35,555 nt of DNA, taken from positions 1 to 35,555 of the forward strand of contig JAFUAK010000153.1 in the NCBI GenBank assembly GCA_017460765.1, in the 5' to 3' direction. The stretch's first letter is position 1. Each line of letters opens with the position of its first letter. The translations under genes and the position numbers were made by a program. Source of the stretch: Prevotella sp. (GTDB taxonomy: Bacteria; Bacteroidota; Bacteroidia; Bacteroidales; Bacteroidaceae). This document shows positions 16,845 to 28,519 of this stretch, piece by piece. Below the pieces are notes generated by a model. It searched no databases, was not told where the DNA came from, and saw nothing but the letters and a program-made list of their open reading frames with translations.

Positions 16845-18223
16845 CCTTCGTATTCAAACTTGCAGTCCTTATAATTATCGTTCAGACGCGTATAGACGCT
16901 CTTGATCTTATCGACGACCCACTGATGGATACGTTCATTCTGGCGCTTTTGGAGCACCACGTCCTTCAGCACCTGAAAATCATCTGTCACTGTGGCCTTA
17001 TGGCCGTCAGTGCGGCTCTTCAGTTTAGCGATGACGCACACGGTCTTACCACGCTGGTTGATCATCTGGAAAGCCCTGGAAATCTCACCTACCTGCAACG
17101 TATCGACGGCCTTGGCTATCTCTGGGGGAAGATCCTGCATGCGGAACTTCGACGACGTATGACCTGTCTGCATCATATTGGTGGACATCAGGCCCTTGCT
17201 GTTACGCGTATCCTTATCATCTGAGCAATAGGGGGCGGCCTCGTCGAAGGTAAACTTCTCGGCACGGATATCATCAGCAATGGAGTCGAGACGTGCTATC
17301 GTACTCTTGATGGCCTCATCGGACACAACAGGCTTACGCAGGATATGACGCACATTCACCTTGTCACCACGTTTCTCAATAAGTTGGATGATGTGGAAGC
17401 CGAATTCCGACTCTACAATCTTCGATACCTTCTTGGGATCCGTCAGGTTGAAAGCCACCGTGGCAAAAGCGGGGTCAAGGGTTCCGCGCCCCATCAGTCC
17501 CAGTTCACCGCCCCGCCGGGCAGAACCCGGATCCTCGGAATAGAGGCGGGCCAGCGTCTGGAACGAGGCATCTCCTCTGTTGACACGGTCGGTATACTCA
17601 CGCAACTCATCCTTCACCCGGTTGAGTTCCTCTGGGGTGATCTGTGGTGTCTGCTGTATAATCTGCACCTCCACCTCTGTAGGGACGAAAGGAACACTAT
17701 CCAGTGGCAGGTCCTTGAAATATCGGCGCACGTCGGCTGGCGTCACGGCGATATCACTGACGAGTTGCTGCTTCATCTTCTGGACCATCTGACGGTCTTT
17801 CATTTCCTCGCGCAGGTCACTACGAATCCTGGAGAGGGGCTGGTGCTTGTATTCCTCCAACCGCTCACGGGAACCGTCTACCATCTCCAGCCAGTAGTTA
17901 ATCTGCTGTTCCACCTCCTGGGCCACGTCGGCATCCGTCACCTCGATACTGTCGATGATGGCCTGATGCTTGAACAATTTCTGAACGGCAATCTGCTCAG
18001 GAATCGTACAGTCGGGATCTCCACCCCACTTCACGCCTTCCATTGCACCCTGCATGCGTAAGGCTTCTACATCGGACTTCAGGATGGCCTCATCACCGAC
18101 AACCCATATCACCTCATCGATCACACTACCGATGGCTACAGAATCAGACTTAACATTGTCAGCCTGCATGACGAGGGGGAACGCCATCATGATGACTGGT
18201 ATTATTCTACGTAATGCTCTCAT
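16832..18223 (-). CDS. SurA-like periplasmic chaperone / parvulin peptidyl-prolyl isomerase
   Basis: This 463-residue protein has a signal peptide (about 1-21) and a SurA-type helical N-terminal domain (about 35-165, beginning VIDEVIWVVGDEAILKSDV). A parvulin (PpiC) domain follows at about 180-285: SEDPGSARRGGELGLMGRGTLDPAF, then ESEFGFHIIQLIEKRGD. A second, more diverged parvulin-like region follows (VNVRHILRKPVV...). SurA assists folding of outer-membrane proteins. The layout suggests a SurA orthologue, but a tree would be needed, so no symbol is given. The ATG overlaps the stop of the next parvulin gene by one base (TAATG). Confidence 0.85.
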   Translation of the reverse strand: MRALRRIIPVIMMAFPLVMQADNVKSDSVAIGSVIDEVIWVVGDEAILKSDVEALRMQGAMEGVKWGGDPDCTIPEQIAVQKLFKHQAIIDSIEVTDADVAQEVEQQINYWLEMVDGSRERLEEYKHQPLSRIRSDLREEMKDRQMVQKMKQQLVSDIAVTPADVRRYFKDLPLDSVPFVPTEVEVQIIQQTPQITPEELNRVKDELREYTDRVNRGDASFQTLARLYSEDPGSARRGGELGLMGRGTLDPAFATVAFNLTDPKKVSKIVESEFGFHIIQLIEKRGDKVNVRHILRKPVVSDEAIKSTIARLDSIADDIRAEKFTFDEAAPYCSDDKDTRNSKGLMSTNMMQTGHTSSKFRMQDLPPEIAKAVDTLQVGEISRAFQMINQRGKTVCVIAKLKSRTDGHKATVTDDFQVLKDVVLQKRQNERIHQWVVDKIKSVYTRLNDNYKDCKFEYEGWMK

Positions 18224-19652
18224 TAATGTTGGTTTACAGTTTTCAATACTTCTTGATTAATCTGCACCGGATAGCGACGGCGCAGGGAGGCTACCCACTC
18301 CTGTTCCAGTTGATCCTGATAGTCGGCAATCACCTGAGCACGCACATCAGTATAATCGTCGGGATACTTCTTCAATTTCTTGCCGTATACGGCATCGATA
18401 GGATAGTCAGGGTTGGAAGCAGCCGCCTCTGGATGGGCAACCTTGAAGACCATACGGTCGACAGTCGGATTGTCACCCTGCTTGAAGACACCCTTCTCCA
18501 CACGGATGCGAATAACGGAATCAGGGTTGAAGGTAGTCCGCAGGGCCTCGGCCCACTGGTCGAAGGGCAGGTTCTTGACGCAATTCCTAACTGCCTTCAC
18601 GTCGGCCTTGTCCTTCACATGATAGGCAATACCTTTGTAATGGGGCTCCGTCCAAGCGTAATCTTTCTTATGGGCCGCAAACCATGCCTGTTGTCCGGCC
18701 TCGTCCTTCGCAGCACGTTCCCACACCTCGCGGTTGCTGATCTCATAGAGCAGCAGGCCGTCGTGGTACTCCTGTATCAGGTATTTCATTTCAGGATCGG
18801 CTGCTGCCAGTGAGTCTGCTCGTCTGTCCATCACCTGTTCCATAGTGAGTGCGCCTTTAGCCTCATCCACCTGTTGTCTCAATTTCTGCTCAGCAATAGC
18901 CTCGCGGATGCCCTGCTGCTCGAAAGAGCGGACGATGGCCTCCTTCAGTTCTTCGAAAGGTTCCAGTTGCTTGCGGGCCTTCATCAGGATAATGTGATAG
19001 CCGTCGGGACTCAGAAACGGGTGACTCATGTCGCCGGGCTGCAAGGAATAGGCCACCTCTTCAAACTCGGGGTAAGCCTGATTAGGTTGCATCCAGCCGA
19101 TAAGGCCACCACGGGCGGCAGAACGTGCATCCTGTGAGACGGCCTTTGCCAGTTCTGCGAAGTCGGCTCCTGCCTGCAGGGCGTTATACACTGAGTCAGC
19201 ACGCTGTTTGACGCGCTCCTGCTCCTCAGGTGTGGCCTTCGTAGAGAGACGAAGGAAAATATGGGCAGGCTGTATCAGACCCTTGGGGCCGATGGCCTCC
19301 ACTGTACGGTCATAGGCCTTTCTGGCCTCTGACAGCACCTCTGCATCCGTCACCATCGTGGGACGAACCTGCTGATCGCGATACATGGCAAACTCCTCCT
19401 TGAAGGATGAAAGCGTGTCCAGGCGTTCCTCCAGGGCTGCTGCCACCTTCAGTTTATAGTTCGCATAGAGTTCGGCATACTCTTCGGCGGTCTTCTTGTC
19501 GATAACGCCGTCACCATTATTCTTATTAAAGGAATATTCGAACTCGGAACGAGGTACGGGAACCCCGTTGACAGTCATCACTATGGGATCGCTTTGAGCA
19601 AAGCCTGCGGCAGTGAACAGCCCGAAAACCGAAATCAGGAGAAACCGTTTCA

Positions 19653-19653
<1 letters not shown>
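18223..19653 (-). CDS. Secreted PpiC-type peptidyl-prolyl isomerase
   Basis: The 476-residue protein has a signal peptide (about 1-19, GFAQ), an N-terminal helical arm and a parvulin domain at about 130-230: HIFLRLSTKATPEEQ, SQDARSAARGGLIGWMQPNQAYPEFEEVAY, then DGYHIILMKARKQL. A roughly 240-residue C-terminal region of mostly helical character follows. It is likely a periplasmic folding factor working beside the SurA-like neighbour. TAATG-type one-base overlaps join it to guaB upstream and to the SurA-like gene downstream. Two consecutive parvulin genes next to an OstA-like gene point to a role in outer-membrane assembly. Confidence 0.85.
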
Positions 19654-21167
<1,514 letters not shown>

Positions 21168-23348
21168 CTAATTAGCCATTTCCGAGAGGAACTTAATGCG
21201 CACCAATCGGATTTCATCCTCGGAGTACTCGTCGCCAAGTTCCTTCTGGGCGATACTCAGCCTGTCGGTGTCCGACTCACAGAAATAGTCGTAGATATCG
21301 TCGACATGATCCTCGTCCATCACCTCGTCCAGGAAATAGTCGATGTTCAGTTTCGTACCACTATAGACAATGGCCTCCACCTCATCCAACAGTTCGTCAA
21401 AATCAATACCTTGGGCGGTGGCAATATCGTCGAGCGCCACCTGACGGTCGATACTCTGGATAATCTTCACCTTCAGCATCGACTTCTTGGCCACCGTACG
21501 GACACGCAGGTCAACCTGACGTTCAATGCCATTCTCCTCACAGTATTTCTTAATCAGTTCCACGAATTCCTTGGCATAGGGCTGCTTCACCTTGCCCTCA
21601 CCAACACCCTGGATATTCTTCAGTTCCTCCAGTGTGACAGGATAGTCGGTAGCCATCTGCTCCAGAGACACATCCTGGAAGATGACATACGGCGGGCGCT
21701 CCATGCGCTTCGACACTTTCTTACGCAGATCCCTAAGCATCCCGCTCAGCGTCGGATCAAGGGCACTGATACCGCCCTCATGCTCCACAGCCTCATCCTC
21801 TTCAGAGAATTCGGCATCCTTCACGATCATAAAGGACTGCGGCGATTTAAGGAATTTCTTGCCTGCAGCCGTTACCTTCAGCAGACCGTAGTTCTCCACT
21901 TCTTTCTTCAGATAGCCGGCAATAAGCGCCTGACGAATCACGGGATTCCAGATCTTCTCATCGTCGTCGGCACCTGCGCCGAACATCTCCTGGTCTTCAT
22001 GGTGATGGGCCAGGATCTCATCAGTCTCCTTGCCTGTGATAAAATCGATGACATAGTCGGAGCGGAAATTTTCCTTGATAGTGAGGATGGCATTCAGGGC
22101 AATCACCAACTGGTCACTGGCCTCGATCTTCGTCTTCGGATGCAGGCAGTTGTCACAGTTACCACAGTTATCCTTGGGATAGACCTCGCCAAAGTAGTGC
22201 AGCAGCATCTTCCTTCGGCAGACACTGGTCTCTGCATAGGCGGCTGTCTCCACCAGCAACTGTCGCCCGATGTCCTGTTCTGCCACAGGCTTGCCTTCCA
22301 TGAACTTGTCGAGTTTCTGCAAGTCCTTGTTAGAGTAGAAGGCGAGACAGATTCCCTCGCCACCGTCACGGCCTGCACGTCCCGTTTCCTGGTAGTAGCC
22401 TTCCAGTGACTTGGGGATATCGTAATGGATGACGAAGCGCACATCGGGCTTGTCAATACCCATGCCGAAGGCAATGGTAGCCACGATGACATCGATATTC
22501 TCCATCAGGAAATCATCTTGTGTCTGCGTACGGGTGGCAGAATCCAGACCGGCATGATAGGCCGCAGCCTTGATATCGTTGGCCTGCAACACGGCAGCCA
22601 GTTCTTCCACCTTTTTCCTGGAAAGACAGTAGATAATACCGCTCTTATCTGGATGCTGCTTGATAAACCTGATGATATCCTTGTCAACGTCCTTCGTCTT
22701 GGGACGTACCTCGTAATAGAGGTTCGGACGATTGAAGGAACTCTTGAACTCCGTAGCATCGATGATGCCCAGATTTTTCTTGATATCACTGCGCACTTTA
22801 TCCGTCGCCGTTGCCGTCAGGGCTATGATGGGGACCTTTCCTATCTCGTTCACGATGGGACGGATACGACGGTACTCTGGTCGGAAGTCGTGCCCCCACT
22901 CTGAGATACAGTGTGCCTCATCAACAGCGTAGAAGGATATCTTGACGGATCGCAGAAACTCCACATTATCCTCTTTCGTCAGGGACTCCGGCGCAACATA
23001 GAGCAATTTCGTATAACCTGCAAGAATGTCGGCTTTTACCTGATCGATAGCCGCTTTGTTCAGCGACGAGTTCAGATAATGGGCCGTACCCTCATGCTCA
23101 CTGAGGTTGGTGATGACATCCACCTGATTCTTCATCAGTGCTATCAGCGGGGAGATGACAATGGCCGTCCCTTCCATCAGCAGCGAGGGCAACTGATAGC
23201 ACAGGGACTTTCCTCCACCTGTGGGCATCAGCACAAAGGTGTCATTACCATCCAACAGGTTCTGGATAATCCGTTCCTGATCGCCTTTGAATTTGTCAAA
23301 TCCAAAGTATTTCTTAAGGGCTTCGGTCAAATTTCTCTTTTCGCTCAT
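21168..23348 (-). CDS. recQ: ATP-dependent DNA helicase RecQ
   Basis: This 726-residue SF2 helicase has Walker A GGGKS (44-48), DEAH box VDEAHCISEWGHDFRPEY, motif III ALTATAT and motif VI QETGRAGRDG. A zinc-binding RQC region with four Cys (CRRKMLLHYFGE...CGNCDNC) is followed by winged-helix and HRDC-like segments (LEELKNIQGVGEGK). RecQ unwinds recombination intermediates. It is longer than the roughly 610-residue E. coli protein because of an acidic C-terminal extension of about 110 residues (DEVMDEDHVDDIYDYF...EYSEDEIRLVRIKFLSEM), which resembles what I recall of Bacteroidales RecQ. It lies 12 bp downstream of clpX and is clearly cotranscribed. Confidence 0.95.
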   Translation of the reverse strand: MSEKRNLTEALKKYFGFDKFKGDQERIIQNLLDGNDTFVLMPTGGGKSLCYQLPSLLMEGTAIVISPLIALMKNQVDVITNLSEHEGTAHYLNSSLNKAAIDQVKADILAGYTKLLYVAPESLTKEDNVEFLRSVKISFYAVDEAHCISEWGHDFRPEYRRIRPIVNEIGKVPIIALTATATDKVRSDIKKNLGIIDATEFKSSFNRPNLYYEVRPKTKDVDKDIIRFIKQHPDKSGIIYCLSRKKVEELAAVLQANDIKAAAYHAGLDSATRTQTQDDFLMENIDVIVATIAFGMGIDKPDVRFVIHYDIPKSLEGYYQETGRAGRDGGEGICLAFYSNKDLQKLDKFMEGKPVAEQDIGRQLLVETAAYAETSVCRRKMLLHYFGEVYPKDNCGNCDNCLHPKTKIEASDQLVIALNAILTIKENFRSDYVIDFITGKETDEILAHHHEDQEMFGAGADDDEKIWNPVIRQALIAGYLKKEVENYGLLKVTAAGKKFLKSPQSFMIVKDAEFSEEDEAVEHEGGISALDPTLSGMLRDLRKKVSKRMERPPYVIFQDVSLEQMATDYPVTLEELKNIQGVGEGKVKQPYAKEFVELIKKYCEENGIERQVDLRVRTVAKKSMLKVKIIQSIDRQVALDDIATAQGIDFDELLDEVEAIVYSGTKLNIDYFLDEVMDEDHVDDIYDYFCESDTDRLSIAQKELGDEYSEDEIRLVRIKFLSEMAN

Positions 23349-23360
23349 ATATTTTAGTTA

Positions 23361-24587
23361 TTAGGCTTCGTATTGTTGTAGGTGAGACTTGTCCAGTTGT
23401 TCGCGCACGTAGTCGGCTGTTACCTCAAATTTCTTGACCTTCCGCGAGGGCATATCAAACATGGAATCCATCATGACGTTCTCCACGATGGAACGCAGAC
23501 CACGGGCTCCCAACTTGAATTCCACCGCTTTGTCGACCATCACGTCAAGGGCATCCTTAGTAAAGGTGAGTTCCACGCCGTCCATCTCAAACAACTTCTG
23601 ATATTGCCTGACAATCGAATTCTTCGGTTCTGTCAGGATCCGTTCCAGTGCTTCTCTGTCCAAAGGATTCAGATAGGTCAGCACAGGCAGGCGGCCGATA
23701 ATCTCAGGAATTAATCCGAACGACTTCAGGTCCTGCGGTTGGATATACTGCATCAGGTCCTTCTTGTCAATTTTCCTAACGTTCTGCACGGAGTTGTAGC
23801 CCACTACGTGGGTATTCAGACGTTGGGCAATCTTCCGTTCAATGCCATCGAAGGCACCACCGCAGACAAATAGGATATTCCGTGTGTCCACGTGGATATA
23901 CTCCTGGTCAGGATGCTTGCGCCCTCCCTTGGGTGGCACATTTACCACCGTACCCTCCAGCAACTTCAGCAATCCCTGCTGCACGCCCTCACCACTCACG
24001 TCACGGGTGATGGAGGGATTGTCGCTCTTACGGGCTATCTTGTCGATCTCATCGATGAAGACGATACCTCGCTGTGTGGCTTCCACGTCGTAGTCGGCTA
24101 CCTGCAACAGACGGGTGAGAATGCTCTCCACATCCTCTCCCACGTAACCGGCCTCTGTGAATACAGTCGCGTCCACGATGGTGAACGGTACGTCGAGCAG
24201 TTTGGCAATCGTACGTGCCAGGAGCGTCTTGCCCGTTCCCGTCGAGCCCACCATGATGACGTTGCTCTTCTCGATTTCCACACCGTCGTCGCTGACGGCC
24301 TGCTGCAGACGCTTATAGTGGTTATAGACTGCTACGGAGAGATAGCGCTTCGCATCATCCTGTCCTATCACGTACTGATCGAGATACTCCTTGATCTCCC
24401 TGGGCTTAGGCACCTTCTTCTGACGGTATTTCCCATTGGCAGGCTTCTCCTGGTCTTCTGTCAGGTTCTCCTGAACAATTCGGTAGGCCTGCTGGGCACA
24501 ATCCTCACAGATATAGCCGTTGATACCAGTTATAAGCAGTCGTACTTCCCGTTCGCTCCTTCCGCAGAAACTGCACTCTTTCTTCAT
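23361..24587 (-). CDS. clpX: ClpX, ATPase subunit of the ClpXP protease
   Basis: This 408-residue AAA+ unfoldase has an N-terminal zinc-binding domain (C5, C8, C27, C30), Walker A GSTGTGKT, Walker [11 protein letters not shown], pore loop GYVGED, the RKH loop ([10 protein letters not shown]) and sensor-2 GARGLRS. The loop that docks onto ClpP, IGF in E. coli, aligns here with VGY in [10 protein letters not shown]. The change is conservative and ClpP is the adjacent gene. It lies 6 bp downstream of clpP. Confidence 0.97.
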   Translation of the reverse strand: MKKECSFCGRSEREVRLLITGINGYICEDCAQQAYRIVQENLTEDQEKPANGKYRQKKVPKPREIKEYLDQYVIGQDDAKRYLSVAVYNHYKRLQQAVSDDGVEIEKSNVIMVGSTGTGKTLLARTIAKLLDVPFTIVDATVFTEAGYVGEDVESILTRLLQVADYDVEATQRGIVFIDEIDKIARKSDNPSITRDVSGEGVQQGLLKLLEGTVVNVPPKGGRKHPDQEYIHVDTRNILFVCGGAFDGIERKIAQRLNTHVVGYNSVQNVRKIDKKDLMQYIQPQDLKSFGLIPEIIGRLPVLTYLNPLDREALERILTEPKNSIVRQYQKLFEMDGVELTFTKDALDVMVDKAVEFKLGARGLRSIVENVMMDSMFDMPSRKVKKFEVTADYVREQLDKSHLQQYEA

Positions 24588-24593
24588 CCGTAG

Positions 24594-25262
24594 TTATTTC
24601 TTCCGAGTCAGTACTTCGTCGATCATGCCATACGCCTTGGCCTCTTCTGCCGTCATCCAGTAGTTGCGGTCGGAGTCGGCATACACCTTCTCATAAGGGG
24701 TGTGGGAATGCTCTGAGATAATGGTATAGAGTTCCTTCTTGAACTTCAGGATCTCCTTGGCCTCGATCTCAATATCGGAGGCCTGTCCCTGCACGCCACC
24801 CAGCGGCTGGTGGATCATCACACGGCTGTGGGGCAGTGCCGAACGCTTGCCCTCAGCACCTGCCACGAGCAGCACGGCTCCCATCGAGGCCGCCATGCCC
24901 GTACAGATCGTTGCCACATCGCTGCTGATAAACTGCATCGTGTCGTAGATGCCCAGTCCGGCTGTCACGCTACCGCCAGGCGAGTTGATATAGATAGAGA
25001 TATCTTTGCCGCTGTCCACCGAGTCGAGGTAGAGCAACTGCGCCTGAAGCGTGTTGGCCGTATAGTCGTCGATCTGCGTGCCGAGGAAGATGATGCGGTC
25101 CATCATCAGTCGTGAGAACACATCCATCTGCGTCACGTTCAACTGACGCTCCTCGAGGATATACGGATTCAAGTACTGGGCCTGCGCCTTCATCACATCG
25201 TCGAGCGTCAGACCATCCATGCCCAGATGCTGGGTAGCATATTTTCTGAAATCATTCTTCAT
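24594..25262 (-). CDS. clpP: ClpP, serine protease subunit of ClpXP
   Basis: This 222-residue protease has the catalytic triad S126 (GMAASMGA), H151 (MIHQPLGG) and D198 (DSDRNYW), plus the INSPGGSV substrate-binding strand. An N-terminal stretch of about 40 residues precedes the mature fold and may include a processed leader. It is the first gene of the long operon, with a promoter at 25331-25364. Confidence 0.97.
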   Translation of the reverse strand: MKNDFRKYATQHLGMDGLTLDDVMKAQAQYLNPYILEERQLNVTQMDVFSRLMMDRIIFLGTQIDDYTANTLQAQLLYLDSVDSGKDISIYINSPGGSVTAGLGIYDTMQFISSDVATICTGMAASMGAVLLVAGAEGKRSALPHSRVMIHQPLGGVQGQASDIEIEAKEILKFKKELYTIISEHSHTPYEKVYADSDRNYWMTAEEAKAYGMIDEVLTRKK

Positions 25263-25330
25263 ATTCGTTCTTCCTTTCTATAGGTATAACTTGAGAGGTC
25301 ATCGACCTTATAAATCTTGTGATTGGGACA

Positions 25331-25364
25331 CAAAGATAATCAAAAAAGTCGATAACCTCTCAAA
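25331..25364 (-). promoter_or_regulatory. Promoter of the clpP operon
   Basis: TATCTTTG on the minus strand (25338 to 25331) has TTTG (25364-25361) 22 bp upstream, slightly wider than usual. The -33 element falls in the loop of the tig terminator hairpin. Confidence 0.6.
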
Positions 25365-25376
25365 CTTAGGGGTTAT
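25342..25376 (-). terminator. Terminator of tig
   Basis: A 9-bp stem with one mismatch (25352-25360 with 25368-25376) and a 7-base loop is followed after four bases by six T on the minus strand (25342-25347). It overlaps the clpP promoter. Confidence 0.55.
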
Positions 25377-25392
25377 TTTTTCCTAAAAATAC

Positions 25393-26754
25393 TTATTTTT
25401 CTTGCATCAACTTGTTGAAGTCGGCCAAAGACACTTCTTTTTGGTTCAATTTAACCACATTTTTGAGGGTTTCCGTCAATTTCATATCAACGGCACGATC
25501 CACGAAGTTCTCGACATTCTCACGCTTCTTCAACTGCTCAGTGGCATAGTTCTCCAGCACGTCCTCGGGCACATTGCTCATACCGTACTGGGCAAACTGG
25601 GCACGGATAGCCTCCTTGGCAACGGCCTTCAGGTCGTCGTCTTCCACCTTAATATTATTAGCAGCGACAATCTGCTCCTTGATCAGGTGCCACTTCAGTT
25701 CCTTGATGCTGCCCTCGAAGTTCTTCTCCACATAGTCGGCACCCTTATCCTGATTGTTCTGCAGCATCACGCGCTTCAGCAGAGCCTCGGGGAACTTGAG
25801 TTCGCCGACTTTCTTCTCCAGATGGGCGCGCACGTCGAGCAGGAACTTATAGTCACTGTTCTGCTGCAACTGGGGAGCAATAGAGTCGGCTATCTTCTGA
25901 CGGAACTCCTTCTCGTCCTTCACCGTACCCTCACCAAATACGCGGTCGAACAGTTTCTGGTCTACGGCGGCGGGCTCGAAATGACGGATCTCCGTAATCT
26001 GATAACTGAAGTCGGAAGCCAGGTCCTTCACATCCTCCTTCTTGACCTTCAGCAGGGCGGCCACCTCGGCATCGTTGTCGGGATAGGCCTTCTTCGGGTT
26101 GAAGGTGATGATATCGCCAGGCTTGGCACCGTCGAAGAGTTTCTTCTGGTCGTCAGCCTTGATATAGGCAGGCATCACCATAGCGCCCTCAACCGTCATG
26201 CCGCCTTCCTTCGTGTTGCCGCTCTCGTCGAGTTCACGGAGGTCACCGGTAATGGTGTCGTTGCCACTGAACACTTCGGCCTTCACGAACTCACCAGCCT
26301 GAGAGGCATACATCTGCACCTGGTCGTCGATGAGTTTGTCGTCCACCTTAATGGTGTAGTAGTCAATCTTGTCCTTGGCCGTCAGTTCTGCCTTGAACTC
26401 AGGAGCCACGGCGATGTCGAACACGAAAGTCAGTTCGCCATCCTTCTCGAAATCCTGAGGCACCTGCTTCTCCTGGTTGGGAAGCGGCTCACCCAGCATC
26501 TGGATATTGTTCTCGCGGATGTATCCATACAACTTCTCGCCCATGACCTTATTGACTTCGTCAACCTTCACGGCGGTACCATACTGCTTCTTGATCATTC
26601 CCATGGGCACCATGCCAGGACGGAAACCGGGCACCTGGGCCTTCTTACGGTAGTTCTTCAGGGTCTTCTCGACCTGTTCCTGATAGTCTGCAGGCTCAAT
26701 GGTCATCGTCAGCAGACCATTGATCTTATCAGGGCAATCAAATGTAATTTTCAT
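25393..26754 (-). CDS. tig: Trigger factor, ribosome-associated chaperone
   Basis: The 453-residue protein has an N-terminal ribosome-binding domain, a middle PPIase-like domain and a helical C-terminal chaperone domain (from about 265). The expected GFRxGxxP signature is present near residue 43 as GFRPGMVPMGMIKK. The PPIase-like region (about 150-260) is weakly conserved, which I recall as usual in Bacteroidetes trigger factors. It binds nascent chains at the ribosome exit. It has its own TACTTTTG box and lies just upstream of clpP-clpX, a conserved arrangement in many bacteria. Confidence 0.93.
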   Translation of the reverse strand: MKITFDCPDKINGLLTMTIEPADYQEQVEKTLKNYRKKAQVPGFRPGMVPMGMIKKQYGTAVKVDEVNKVMGEKLYGYIRENNIQMLGEPLPNQEKQVPQDFEKDGELTFVFDIAVAPEFKAELTAKDKIDYYTIKVDDKLIDDQVQMYASQAGEFVKAEVFSGNDTITGDLRELDESGNTKEGGMTVEGAMVMPAYIKADDQKKLFDGAKPGDIITFNPKKAYPDNDAEVAALLKVKKEDVKDLASDFSYQITEIRHFEPAAVDQKLFDRVFGEGTVKDEKEFRQKIADSIAPQLQQNSDYKFLLDVRAHLEKKVGELKFPEALLKRVMLQNNQDKGADYVEKNFEGSIKELKWHLIKEQIVAANNIKVEDDDLKAVAKEAIRAQFAQYGMSNVPEDVLENYATEQLKKRENVENFVDRAVDMKLTETLKNVVKLNQKEVSLADFNKLMQEK

Positions 26755-26799
26755 TGTCTTTTATACCTTATTTATTATATACAATCAAATTTTGAGGTG

Positions 26800-26807
26800 C
26801 AAAAGTA
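26800..26807 (-). promoter_or_regulatory. -7 box of tig
   Basis: TACTTTTG on the minus strand lies 45 bp upstream of the tig ATG. No -33 element is visible at the right distance. Confidence 0.55.
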
Positions 26808-26852
26808 CGCATAAAAAGCGAAAGCACCTAACAATTTTCATAAATTAACATT

Positions 26853-27671
26853 CTACGATTCCTCTTCTCTGGCCTTGCGCTCGGCATCCAGCATCTGGAA
26901 GTCCTTCTTACGGAGTTCAAACGATTCGGTAAGGTATTTTTCGCGTACAATCTTGTTTGTGGCGAGTTCCTCGGGCGTGCCCTGGAACAGGATACGGCCT
27001 TCGAACAGCAGATAGGCACGATCCGTGATGGCAAGCGTCTCGTCCACATTGTGGTCGGTGATGAGGATGCCGATATTACGGTACTTCAGATGCCACACGA
27101 TCTGCTGGATATCCTCCACGGCGATAGGGTCGACACCTGCGAAGGGCTCGTCGAGCATGATGAACTTGGGTTCGATAGCCAGACAACGGGCAATCTCCGT
27201 TCGACGGCGCTCGCCACCGGAAAGTTGGTCACCCTTGTTCTTGCGCACTTTGTTCAGACGGAACTCACTGATCAGTTCCTCCAGTTTGTTCAACTGATAG
27301 TCGCGTGGCTTACCCGTCATCTCCAGCACGGAGAGGATATTATCCTCCACGCTCATCTTGCGGAACACACTTGCCTCCTGGGCCAGATAGCCGATACCGG
27401 CACGGGCACGCTTGTAGACGGGATACTTCGTCACTTCCTCATTGCCCAGATAGATATGTCCGCCATTGGGCACTATCAGACCTGTCGTCATATAGAAAGA
27501 AGTGGTCTTGCCCGCACCGTTCGGTCCCAACAGTCCGACGATCTCGCCCTGCTTCACGTCGAAACTCACGTCGTTCACGACCGTCCGTTTGCCGTAGCGT
27601 TTCACCAGCCCCTCCGTACGGAGCACCAGTCTTTCCTCACTCTGCTCTTGTAACTTTTGCTGTTCGTCCAT
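26853..27671 (-). CDS. lptB: LPS export ABC transporter ATPase LptB
   Basis: The 272-residue ATPase has Walker [11 protein letters not shown]-loop YLAQEASVF, signature QLSGGERRR, Walker [13 protein letters not shown] and the switch His in LITDHNVDE. The strong match to the LptB pattern ([27 protein letters not shown]) separates it from branched-chain amino-acid ATPases. It powers extraction of lipopolysaccharide from the inner membrane with LptFG, which are not in this window. I chose the ATG at 27671; a longer frame with TTG at 27683 overlaps the promoter box. A charged tail of about 25 residues follows the ATPase core. It is divergent from mlaE. Confidence 0.93.
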   Translation of the reverse strand: MDEQQKLQEQSEERLVLRTEGLVKRYGKRTVVNDVSFDVKQGEIVGLLGPNGAGKTTSFYMTTGLIVPNGGHIYLGNEEVTKYPVYKRARAGIGYLAQEASVFRKMSVEDNILSVLEMTGKPRDYQLNKLEELISEFRLNKVRKNKGDQLSGGERRRTEIARCLAIEPKFIMLDEPFAGVDPIAVEDIQQIVWHLKYRNIGILITDHNVDETLAITDRAYLLFEGRILFQGTPEELATNKIVREKYLTESFELRKKDFQMLDAERKAREEES

Positions 27672-27680
27672 AATTGGGTG

Positions 27681-27688
27681 CAAAGGTA
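27681..27688 (-). promoter_or_regulatory. -7 box of lptB
   Basis: TACCTTTG on the minus strand ends 9 bp upstream of the ATG at 27671, giving a very short leader. Confidence 0.6.
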
Positions 27689-27700
27689 CAAAAAAATAGG

Positions 27701-27725
27701 AATTAGAATTAAGAATTAAGAATTA
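27701..27725 (+). repeat. AATTAAG heptamer repeat between lptB and mlaE
   Basis: The plus strand reads AATTAG, AATTAAG, AATTAAG, AATTA between the two divergent -7 boxes. The spacing of the promoters depends on its copy number. Confidence 0.55.
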
Positions 27726-27730
27726 TTTTG

Positions 27731-27738
27731 TACCTTTG
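27731..27738 (+). promoter_or_regulatory. -7 box of the mlaEF unit
   Basis: TACCTTTG lies 22 bp upstream of the mlaE ATG. No clear TTTG is seen at -33; the AATTAAG repeat occupies that position. Confidence 0.6.
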
Positions 27739-27760
27739 CAGCGATTTTTAAGAAAAAGGC

Positions 27761-28507
27761 ATGCTCATACAAAAATGGCTGACCACCTTTGGTCGTTATC
27801 TGATCCTGATGGGGCGCACGTTCTCGCGACCTGAGCGGATGCGGATGTTCTTCAAGCAATATGTGAAGGAGATGGCCCAGTTGGGTGTCAACTCCATTGG
27901 CATTGTCCTGCTGATTTCCTTCTTCATCGGTGCCGTGATCTGCATCCAGATGAAGTTGAACATCCAGAGTCCCTGGATGCCTCGCTGGGTGAGCGGCTAC
28001 ACCACCCGCGAGATTATGCTGCTGGAGTTCTCCAGTTCCATCATGTGCCTGATTCTGGCAGGTAAGGTCGGCTCGAACATTGCCTCTGAGATTGGAACGA
28101 TGCGTGTCACCCAGCAGATCGACGCCCTTGAGATCATGGGTGTGAATTCCGCCTCCTATCTCATCCTTCCGAAAATCGCCGGCATGCTTTCCATCATGCC
28201 GTTTCTGGTTATTTTCTCTTCAGCAATGGGTATCGTCGGCGCTTATGCGACAGCTTTTATCGGACACATCATGCCGCCCGATGACCTGACCGTAGGCCTC
28301 CAGCACGATTTCGTCCCGTGGTTCCTGTGGATGTCCATCATCAAGAGCCAATTCTTCGCTTTCATCATCTCCAGCGTACCTGCCTTCTTCGGCTATACGG
28401 TGGAAGGCGGTTCCGTGAATGTGGGCAAGGCCAGTACCGATGCCGTCGTGTCTTCGAGTGCCCTCATCCTTGTCAGTGACGTGTTTCTCACCCAGTTGCT
28501 CAGTTAA
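27761..28507 (+). CDS. mlaE: MlaE-type ABC transporter permease
   Basis: This 248-residue inner-membrane protein has five or so hydrophobic helices and the MlaE/YrbE signatures: FFIGAVICIQMKLNIQ, AGKVGSNIASEIGTMRVTQQIDALEIMG (the coupling helix region) and a C-terminal GASTDAVV-like KASTDAVVSSSALILVSD. MlaE with MlaF and a substrate-binding MlaD moves phospholipid between the membranes and maintains outer-membrane lipid asymmetry. mlaF follows by 12 bp. No MlaD-type (MCE) gene follows here, so it must be encoded elsewhere. Confidence 0.92.
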   Translation: MLIQKWLTTFGRYLILMGRTFSRPERMRMFFKQYVKEMAQLGVNSIGIVLLISFFIGAVICIQMKLNIQSPWMPRWVSGYTTREIMLLEFSSSIMCLILAGKVGSNIASEIGTMRVTQQIDALEIMGVNSASYLILPKIAGMLSIMPFLVIFSSAMGIVGAYATAFIGHIMPPDDLTVGLQHDFVPWFLWMSIIKSQFFAFIISSVPAFFGYTVEGGSVNVGKASTDAVVSSSALILVSDVFLTQLLS

Positions 28508-28519
28508 ACACCACGCCTT

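Noticed and set aside
25402..26814. Long plus-strand frame opposite trigger factor
   Set aside because: It mirrors the codon pattern of tig; its His/Leu/Val-rich composition is typical of antisense shadows.
27672..27683. TTG start four codons upstream of lptB
   Set aside because: The TTG is part of the TACCTTTG promoter box, so it cannot be in the transcript.
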